Origin: Candidatus Latescibacterota bacterium
GTDB lineage: Bacteria; Eisenbacteria; RBG-16-71-46; SZUA-252
Direction of reading: 5' to 3'
Assembly: GCA_016207265.1 (NCBI GenBank)
Contig: JACQPZ010000129.1
Location: 1-16,390, forward strand
DNA length: 16,390 nt
Shown one piece after another: positions 6,894-13,849 of this stretch. The notes under the pieces are model-generated. The model worked only from the letters and a program-made list of their open reading frames with translations, made no database searches and had not been told where the DNA came from. The position numbers and the translations under genes are program-made. Position 1 is the stretch's first letter. The number at the start of each line of letters is the position of its first letter.

Positions 6894-8008
6894 GCGCGCG
6901 CCCCTCGGGCCGCCGCGGCGAGAACGGCGCGGCTCTCCCGATAGCAGCCCTCCCACGTGAACCCACGGGCCCACCCGAGCCCGGCCTGGGCCATCGAGAG
7001 GCGGAGCGTCCGATCGGTGAGGAGCCGGATCGTCGCGCGCGCCAGAGCCGCGGTGTCGCCGTGCGGCACGAGCAGGCCGGTCTCGCCGTCCCGCACGGAT
7101 TCGACGAGGCCCGGACTCCGGCTCGCGACGACCGGAACGCCGCACGCGTTCGCTTCGATCACGGTGAGACCCCAGCCCTCCTTCGGAGACGGCGCCGCGG
7201 CCACCTGCGCGCGATTGAGTGCGGCGACCTTCTCCTCGTGGCTCAGGGCGCCCAGAAACTCCACGCGGTCCCGGACGCCGAGAGAGCGAGCGAGCGCCTC
7301 GAGATGAGGACGGTAGGGTCCGTCCCCGACGATGAGGAGCCGCGCGGCCTTTACCTCGCGGCGGACCGCCGGGAACGCGCGGATCACGTGCTGCGCGCCC
7401 TTGTACTTCCGGAGGCGGCCCAGGAATACGACGACGGGGTCGTTCCGGCGGTCGGGAGGAACGTGGACGCCGTACCCGGCCTGATCCAGGCCGCACCGCA
7501 CGACGGAAACGCGACCGCGCGGAATGCCGCGCCGCGCGAGATCGTCCCGAGTGCTCTCGGAGATGGCGAGGAAGGGCACGTGGCGGTATGCGAGCGGGAT
7601 CAAAATCTCGTGCGCCCAGACCAACGCGCCGACCAGGGGAGACGCCTCGCGGAACACCGTCGCGCCGAAGAGGTGGGGCACCACCGCGAGGACGGGGGCC
7701 CGGACATAGCAGGGCGTGAAGAACGGGACCTTGTTGATGTCCTCGACGACGAGATCAAATCGTTCTCCGCGGAGATGTCTGCGATAGTAACCGGCCAGAG
7801 CAAGGTGCGCATTGTACCACGATCCTCGCCGATGAATCCGGATGCCCCGGATTTCCCCTTCCGGATCGGATCCGCGATACGCTTCGGACAACCACGTCAC
7901 GCGATCTCCGTCGCGCACCGCCCGGCTGAGGATTTCGAAGAGGTGAAGCTCCGCACCCCCCGCCTCCGGATGGGTGGGGTCCCGCCAGTTGAACGCCAGA
8001 AGATTCAC
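6890..8008 (-). CDS. GT4-family glycosyltransferase
   Basis: This 372-residue GT-B enzyme starts VNLLAFNWRDPTHPEAGGAE, where the glycine-rich donor/acceptor loop (PEAGGAE) is typical of family 4. The C-terminal domain has FLGRLRKYKGAQ (about 195-206, Arg and Lys contacting the nucleotide-sugar phosphates) and a full E-x7-E motif, KEGWGLTVIEANACGVPVV (about 276-294). The GTG at 8008-8006 overlaps the TGA of the methyltransferase (GTGA), and the gene ends with another GTGA overlap into the flippase-like gene. Longer upstream extensions of the frame run through the methyltransferase gene and have no matching content. Donor and acceptor are unknown; a cytoplasmic step in glycan assembly is likely. 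Confidence 0.93.
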   Translation of the reverse strand: MNLLAFNWRDPTHPEAGGAELHLFEILSRAVRDGDRVTWLSEAYRGSDPEGEIRGIRIHRRGSWYNAHLALAGYYRRHLRGERFDLVVEDINKVPFFTPCYVRAPVLAVVPHLFGATVFREASPLVGALVWAHEILIPLAYRHVPFLAISESTRDDLARRGIPRGRVSVVRCGLDQAGYGVHVPPDRRNDPVVVFLGRLRKYKGAQHVIRAFPAVRREVKAARLLIVGDGPYRPHLEALARSLGVRDRVEFLGALSHEEKVAALNRAQVAAAPSPKEGWGLTVIEANACGVPVVASRSPGLVESVRDGETGLLVPHGDTAALARATIRLLTDRTLRLSMAQAGLGWARGFTWEGCYRESRAVLAAAARGARA

Positions 8009-8811
8009 GCGGTTCCGCCGCCCGGCGGAAACGCCCTCGTCCCCGCCTTCCGCCCCAACGCGCCGATGACGAAATAAGTGTAGAAGGAGAGCCGCGTGCG
8101 TCGGAATCGGCTGCGGAACGAAGCCGCGACCCCGGAGAGGACGGGCACGGGGGGTGGATAGAGCGGCAGACGGGCGACGCGCGCCTTCAGCAGCGCGAAG
8201 CGGATCGAGCGGTACCAGAGGCCCGGCACCATCCACGTTCCGTAGCGCCGAATCACGCGGACCCCCGCACGCGTCATGGCCCGCTCCAGCTCTCCGATCG
8301 TGAACTCGGTCTCCCAGCCGGCGAACCATTTCCCCACGGCGATCAGGACGTGCTTGAGCGCGGTGTACGGGTGGAAGCGCTGCGGCACGTCGACGAGCAG
8401 GAGGCCGTGCGGGGCGAGCACCCGCACGTTCTCGCGGAGGAGCGGCATCGGATCCCGGAAGTGCTCGAGGAGCCCCTGATGAAACACGACATCGAACGAC
8501 TCCGCACGGACCGGGAGCTTGAGCGCGTCCGCGCGGACGAGGTGGATCCGACAGCCCGTCCGCGCGGCGACCGATCGGGCGACGTCGAGCGAGGCGGCCG
8601 AGTAGTCGAGAACGACCGCGATCGCGCGCTCCTCGGCGAGCGTTACCGAGTCCCGGCCGGACCCGGCGCCCACCTCGAGGACGAAGCGGCCTTCGACGGT
8701 CCCTTCTCCGAGGATCTGCTCGACGATGCGTCCCTCGGTCGTGTAGACGTCTTCGATCTCGGAGCGGTCCCGCCAGAAGCGGGACCAGTGCCCCTCCGTT
8801 GACGCACGCAC
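8005..8811 (-). CDS. Class I SAM-dependent methyltransferase (Methyltransf_11-like)
   Basis: This 268-residue protein has the Rossmann-like SAM site: motif I VLEVGAGSGRDS (44-55), the acidic end of strand 2 at Asp69 (VLDYS), Asp95 (RADALKLP) and the post-motif FDVVFHQGLLEHF (106-118). The arrangement matches the UbiE/Methyltransf_11 group, which methylates small molecules or sugars. The C-terminal part (about 170-268) contains a Tyr/Pro/Arg-rich stretch that may form the substrate cap. I place the start at GTG 8811, 7 nt after the phosphoesterase stop; no strong ribosome-binding site is visible, suggesting coupling. The GTGA overlap with the following glycosyltransferase suggests it modifies a glycan or its lipid carrier, but the substrate cannot be assigned. 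Confidence 0.88.
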   Translation of the reverse strand: MRASTEGHWSRFWRDRSEIEDVYTTEGRIVEQILGEGTVEGRFVLEVGAGSGRDSVTLAEERAIAVVLDYSAASLDVARSVAARTGCRIHLVRADALKLPVRAESFDVVFHQGLLEHFRDPMPLLRENVRVLAPHGLLLVDVPQRFHPYTALKHVLIAVGKWFAGWETEFTIGELERAMTRAGVRVIRRYGTWMVPGLWYRSIRFALLKARVARLPLYPPPVPVLSGVAASFRSRFRRTRLSFYTYFVIGALGRKAGTRAFPPGGGTA

Positions 8812-8818
8812 CGGACGG

Positions 8819-9544
8819 TCATTCCCCCGTGGCGAGCCGGGCGGCCAGCACGGGAGGCAGGTGCGCGTCCCGGATCCTCTGCTGCGCTCCCGCGACGTCG
8901 TACGCCACGCGGACGAACTCGATCTCTCCGACTCCCTCGTGCAGGAAGACGAAGCATGCGCGCGGATCCCGGTCGCGCGGCTGTCCCACGCTCCCCACGT
9001 TCACGATGTAGCGGCGGTCCGGCTCGAAGCGGTGGCGCCCCGGAGGCAGGAACACGCACCCGGATGGAGAGCGCTCGAAGATCGCCGGCTGGTGCGTGTG
9101 CCCGATGAAGCAGACGGTCTCGGTGAAGAACTGGAACTGAGGCTCCGCGTCGAATCGATCGAAGATGTATTCCCAATCGCGCGGCGCGGCGGGCGAGGCG
9201 TGGACGCAGAGAAAGGTCTCCACGCGCCGGCTGAGGCAGAGCCCGCGCAGGTAGTCGCGGTGCTCGGGCGTCAGCGCCCGCGCGGTCCACAGGGCTGCGG
9301 CGCGCGCGTTGGGGTTGAACCGCGCAGCCTCCGGCCCGCCCGATGCCGCCGAATCGTGGTTTCCCAAGAGGACCATCTCGCACCGGGCGCGCACGAGACT
9401 CAGGCACTCGTTCGGGCTCGCGCCGTAGCCGACCACGTCCCCGAGGCAGAGAATGCGCCGCACGCCACGGTCGTCGATGGCGCGCAGCACGACCTCGAGG
9501 GCCTCGAGATTCGCGTGGACGTCGGAGATGAGGGCGGTCGTCAT
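8819..9544 (-). CDS. Calcineurin-like metallophosphoesterase (YfcE/MJ0936-type)
   Basis: This 241-residue protein carries the complete dimetal phosphoesterase set: Asp8 and His10 (ISDVHANLEAL), Asp36 (CLGDVVGYG), Asn62-His63 (LLGNHD), His115 (CVHASP) and GHTH at 148-151, followed by VNVGSVGQPRD. This is the small single-domain group that hydrolyses phosphodiesters or phosphomonoesters and includes YfcE and MJ0936. The ATG at 9544 comes one base after the nusB stop (TAG-G-ATG). Position between nusB and the glycan genes gives no clear substrate. Riboflavin synthesis needs an unidentified phosphatase for the pyrimidine-phosphate intermediate, but the enzymes known for that step are mostly HAD-type, so I do not assign it there. 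Confidence 0.93.
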   Translation of the reverse strand: MTTALISDVHANLEALEVVLRAIDDRGVRRILCLGDVVGYGASPNECLSLVRARCEMVLLGNHDSAASGGPEAARFNPNARAAALWTARALTPEHRDYLRGLCLSRRVETFLCVHASPAAPRDWEYIFDRFDAEPQFQFFTETVCFIGHTHQPAIFERSPSGCVFLPPGRHRFEPDRRYIVNVGSVGQPRDRDPRACFVFLHEGVGEIEFVRVAYDVAGAQQRIRDAHLPPVLAARLATGE

Positions 9545-9545
9545 C

Positions 9546-9962
9546 CTATATGGGCCGCACTTCGTGGGCGAGGCGGTCCAGGATGCCGTTCACGAACGAC
9601 CCGGAGGTTTCCATGCCGTATTTCTTGGCGATTTCGATCGCTTCGTCAAGGGTAACTCGCACCGGGACGTCCGCGTGATAGAGAAGCTCCGCGGCGGCGA
9701 GCCGGATGACGGAGCGATCCGTGGCGGCCATCCGGGACAGAGACCAGTTCTTCGCGATCCGGGACACGGCCGCGTCGATCGCGGCCTGGTGCTCCGCGAG
9801 GGCGTGAACGAGGGACAGGGCGAAGTCCTTCACGTCGGGCTCGGCCGGGACTTCGAGATCCTCGAGGATCTCGCTCAGACATCGGTCGATCGGATCGCCG
9901 GTCACGTCCGCCTGATAGGCCGCGCGGAACGCGATCTCGCGGGCCAGTCTCCGGCGGGTCAA
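9546..9962 (-). CDS. nusB: Transcription antitermination factor NusB
   Basis: This 138-residue all-helical protein is close to the usual length of NusB. Recognisable features are the basic start TRRRLAREIAFRAAYQADV, the central IAKNWSLSRMAATDRSVIRL stretch and the C-terminal LDEAIEIAKKYG / SFVNGILDRL signature. NusB, with NusE (ribosomal protein S10), binds boxA RNA and promotes antitermination on rRNA operons. The start is TTG at 9962-9960, overlapping the ribH TGA as TTGA. It is preceded by GAGAGG at 9976-9971 with an 8-nt spacer; no ATG or GTG lies upstream of the conserved part. nusB following ribH is a widely conserved arrangement. Confidence 0.95.
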   Translation of the reverse strand: MTRRRLAREIAFRAAYQADVTGDPIDRCLSEILEDLEVPAEPDVKDFALSLVHALAEHQAAIDAAVSRIAKNWSLSRMAATDRSVIRLAAAELLYHADVPVRVTLDEAIEIAKKYGMETSGSFVNGILDRLAHEVRPI

Positions 9963-10500
9963 TCGGATCGCCTCTCGGAAAGGGCGTGCACCAGCGTGGC
10001 CATCTCCACGGCGCCGGCGGCGGCTTCCGCGCCCTTGTTCCCGAGCCGGCCTCCGGAACGATCCAGGGCCTGCTGCAGCGTATCGACGGTGAGCACGCCG
10101 AACAGGACCGGCACGCCGGTCTCGAACGCGGCCCGCGCGATGCCCCGGGCGGCTTCGGCCGCGATCCAGTCGAAGTGGGACGTTTCGCCGCGGATCACGG
10201 CTCCCAGACAGACGACCGCGGCGTAGCGGCCCGACTGGGCTACCCTTTTCGCGACCACGGGGATCTCGAACGCGCCGGGCACGCGGATCACGGCGATGTC
10301 GCGCGGGCGGACCCCATGGTCCTCGAGGGCGCGAAGCGCCCCCTCGAGAAGCCGCTCCCCGACGGGCTCGTTGAACCGGGAGACCACGACCGCCATCCGG
10401 AGCCCGGCGCCGTCGAGATTCCCCTCGATCCGGGTCGGGCCCGCCCCGCGCGACGCGGTGGATCCCGGCCGCCGCGCCCGGGCGGGGCGCCGGATCGGGC

Positions 10501-10504
<4 letters not shown>
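9959..10504 (-). CDS. ribH: 6,7-dimethyl-8-ribityllumazine synthase
   Basis: This enzyme condenses 5-amino-6-ribitylaminouracil with 3,4-dihydroxy-2-butanone 4-phosphate to give the lumazine, the penultimate riboflavin step. The motifs are all present: SRFNE (42-46), PGAFEIP (76-82), GAVIRGETSHFDWI (101-114, with the active-site His110), GVLTVDTLQQA (136-146) and NKGAEAA (156-162). The GTG at 10504-10502 overlaps the ribBA TGA (GTGA). At 181 residues it is longer than the usual 150-160. The extra is an Arg/Pro-rich N-terminal tail of about 25 residues before IEGNLDG, with no other start codon between the GTG and the conserved core. The 3' end overlaps nusB. Confidence 0.96.
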
Positions 10505-11801
<1,297 letters not shown>

Positions 11802-11805
<4 letters not shown>

Positions 11806-12437
11806 GAGTCCCCCCCCGCGCCCGCGCCACGCGGCTCGGGAAGGACCCCGCGCGCCTCGAGCAGCCGCTCCAGGTAGCGCGCCACGACGTCGATCTCGAG
11901 GTTCACGGCCCGTCCCGGCTCGTATTCCGACGCGATCGTCCGCTCGAGCGTGTAGGGGACGAGCGCCACGAACGCTCGAGGATCGCTCCACGAGGCCACG
12001 GTGAGGCTCACGCCGTCGACCGCGAGCGACCCCTTCGGCGCGACGTACGCCCGGAGCTCCTCCGGAATCTCGATCCCCACGATCACGTCGGCACCCGACT
12101 TCCGGACGGAAGCGATCCGGGCCATGGCGTCGACGTGACCCTGCACCCAGTGCCCGCCGATCTCGCCCCCGACCCGAAGCGCGCGCTCCAGATTCACGCG
12201 GCGTTCCGCCGCCAACTCGCCGATCGTCGTTCGTTTCAAGGTCTCCGGCACGGCCGTGGCTTCGAAGACGGGACCTTCGCTCCGCTCGACCGTGAGACAG
12301 ACTCCGTTCACGGCGACGCTCGCTCCCGGCGCCGGGGACCCCGCGAAACCGGCATGGATTCGCAGCGTCGCGTCGCCGCCCGCACGACGCGTGACGCGCT
12401 CCACGCGCCCGATCCGTTCGACGATGCCGCTAAACAC
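11802..12437 (-). CDS. ribE: Riboflavin synthase alpha chain
   Basis: This enzyme dismutates two lumazine molecules to riboflavin and the ribitylaminouracil. The 211-residue protein shows the internal duplication of the family. The first lumazine-binding barrel begins MFSGIVERIGRV and holds NGVCLTV (44-50). The second begins near GGHWVQGHVDAMARI (94-108) and holds DGVSLTV (141-147). The start is GTG at 12437-12435 and overlaps the last 8 nt of ribD, indicating coupled translation. The final 20 residues are a Gly/Pro/Ala-rich tail. The gene is called ribE here; some species use ribC for it. Confidence 0.96.
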
Positions 12438-13599
12438 GCCCGGCCTCCGAGGCGCCGAGGGCTCCCTCGACCCAGAGGTCGCGCCCCACGCGCCTCATGA
12501 CGAGCGGGCCGACCTCGATCGCGTCGCCCACGCCCTTCCGGCCCAGATCGCGCGTCCAGCCGGGCGTCTTCGACCCGCCCAGGATGAGGGGAGCGATCCC
12601 GATCGCGACCCGGTCGGCGAGACCCTCGCTCAGGAAGGCGGAATGCACGGTGGGGCCGCCCTCCACGAGGATCGAGAGCCGTCCTTCCGCGGCCAGGCGG
12701 GAGAGCACCCGGCGAATGGGAACGCGTCCTTCGGGCGATCGGGCGAAGCGCCAGATCGAGACCCCGCGCCGCTCGAGCGCTTCGATCCGCGCACGGTCCT
12801 CGGAAGCCGTCGCGACGGCCAGCGGGACCGAGCCGGCGGTCATGACGAGGCGCGACCCGGCGGGGGTACGCAGATCCGTATCGAGCACGACCCGGACGGG
12901 GCTTCGGCCCCGGACGAGACGCACGGTCAGCTCGGGATCGTCGGCGAGCACGGTGCCGATCCCGACCAGCACCGCGTCGTGCTCGGCCCGGAGCCTATGG
13001 CAGAGCCTCTGCTCCGAGCCTCCCCCCAGGCCGCGCGAATCCCCGGAATCCGCCGCCACGCGGCCGTCGAGGGAGATCATGGACTTGAGCATCACCCAGG
13101 GGAGACCGGTCGCGAGATGCTTGAGGTACGGCCGGTTCAGCTCCCGGCACTCCGCGCCCCGGACGTCCTCCACGACCTCGATCCCGGCCGCGCGCAGCCG
13201 CGCGACGCCGCGTCCGTTCACGAGTGGATTCGGGTCCCGCATTCCGAGCACGACGCGGCGGACGCCGGCCGATACGATCGCGTCCGCGCATGGGGGTGTG
13301 CGGCCGTGGTGTGCGCAGGGCTCGAGCGTCGCGACGAGCGTGCTTCCCCGGGCCCGGCTCCCCGCCGCCGCGAGGGCCCGTGCTTCTGCGTGCGCTTCGC
13401 CCGCCCGCGCATGAAAGCCCTCGCCGACGATCCCGCCTTCGCGCAGCAGGACGGCGCCCACGCGAGGGTTGGGGTGCGTGGTGCCGAATCCCCGGCGGGC
13501 GAGCCGTATCGCGGCGCGCATGGCGCGGTCCTCGCCCTCTTCGATCCGACGCGGGGAATCCGCCTTGAACCGGCTGTCCTCGATGGATGAGACCCGCAT
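12430..13599 (-). CDS. ribD: Bifunctional pyrimidine deaminase/reductase RibD
   Basis: This protein performs the second and third committed steps of riboflavin synthesis. The deaminase domain (about 24-150) has THPNPRVGAV (41-50), the zinc/catalytic HAE at 70-72 and zinc ligands Cys95 and Cys104 (LEPCAHHGRTPPC). The NADPH-dependent reductase domain (about 165-385) has MLKSMISLDGRVA (170-182) and VGIGTVLADDPELTVR. I place the start at ATG 13599, giving 389 residues, directly behind the terminator U-run. An in-frame ATG at 13521 (MRAAIRLARRG) sits behind a better ribosome-binding stretch and would give a shorter N terminus close to E. coli RibD. As the first gene after the riboswitch it is the expected regulatory target. 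Confidence 0.95.
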   Translation of the reverse strand: MRVSSIEDSRFKADSPRRIEEGEDRAMRAAIRLARRGFGTTHPNPRVGAVLLREGGIVGEGFHARAGEAHAEARALAAAGSRARGSTLVATLEPCAHHGRTPPCADAIVSAGVRRVVLGMRDPNPLVNGRGVARLRAAGIEVVEDVRGAECRELNRPYLKHLATGLPWVMLKSMISLDGRVAADSGDSRGLGGGSEQRLCHRLRAEHDAVLVGIGTVLADDPELTVRLVRGRSPVRVVLDTDLRTPAGSRLVMTAGSVPLAVATASEDRARIEALERRGVSIWRFARSPEGRVPIRRVLSRLAAEGRLSILVEGGPTVHSAFLSEGLADRVAIGIAPLILGGSKTPGWTRDLGRKGVGDAIEVGPLVMRRVGRDLWVEGALGASEAGRV

Positions 13600-13605
13600 G
13601 CTCAC

Positions 13606-13636
13606 AAAAAACCCCCGCAGGCAGACACCCGCGGGG
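13606..13636 (-). terminator. Intrinsic terminator of the FMN riboswitch expression platform
   Basis: On the minus strand, CCCCGCGG pairs with CCTGCGGGG across a loop of about seven bases (one bulged T), followed directly by six T residues (13611-13606). It sits between the aptamer and the ribD ATG. This is the standard layout of a transcription-attenuating FMN riboswitch. The U-run ends 6 bases before the ribD ATG, so no room is left for a conventional leader downstream. Confidence 0.85.
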
Positions 13637-13677
13637 CGCACGCGGCCTACGGCCGTACGCATCCGTCCACTGTGACC

Positions 13678-13804
13678 ATCCTTCTCCCATCCAGACTGTA
13701 ACTGTCGGCTCCGGAATCGCACCGGGATCTGCCGCCGGGATTCGTGCTCCCGGGGCTCGCGGGCTCTCACCGCCGGTGGGGACTTTCACCCCGCCCCGAA
13801 GGAT
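13678..13804 (-). promoter_or_regulatory. FMN riboswitch (RFN element)
   Basis: The minus strand shows the conserved RFN core: a 5' ATCCTTCGGGGC arm, GGTGAAAGTCCC, the ACCGGCGGT loop, AGCCCGCGAGC, then GCAGATCCCGGTGCGATTCC, GAGCCGACAGT and AGTCTGGATGGGAGAAGGAT, whose end pairs with the beginning to close P1. It binds FMN and normally turns off riboflavin genes when FMN is abundant. It lies 36 bases after the stop of the upstream secreted-protein gene and is followed by an intrinsic terminator and ribD. Confidence 0.97.
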
Positions 13805-13813
13805 GTCTGCTCG

Positions 13814-13849
13814 TTGATCGAGCTTAACGCGCGCGGCGGACTAGCGCAA
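13814..13849 (-). promoter_or_regulatory. Candidate sigma70-type promoter for the rib operon
   Basis: On the minus strand, TTGCGC (13849-13844) and TAAGCT (13826-13821) are separated by exactly 17 bases, with a start expected near 13814, ten bases before the riboswitch P1. Each hexamer matches the sigma70 consensus at only three positions. The -35 lies over the last codons and the -10 after the TAG of the secreted-protein gene. It is the best candidate in the short gap, but weak; a promoter deeper in the upstream coding region is possible. Confidence 0.35.

Noticed and set aside
5850..7496. Long N-terminal extension of the flippase-like protein
   Set aside because: The extension lies in another frame of the GT4 gene and is Arg/Pro/Gly-rich. 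The GTG at 6893 just before a basic stretch and first helix fits the family.
12430..13770. ribD start placed at 13770
   Set aside because: The extra 57 codons would be translated through the FMN riboswitch and terminator; the conserved RibD sequence begins after 13599.
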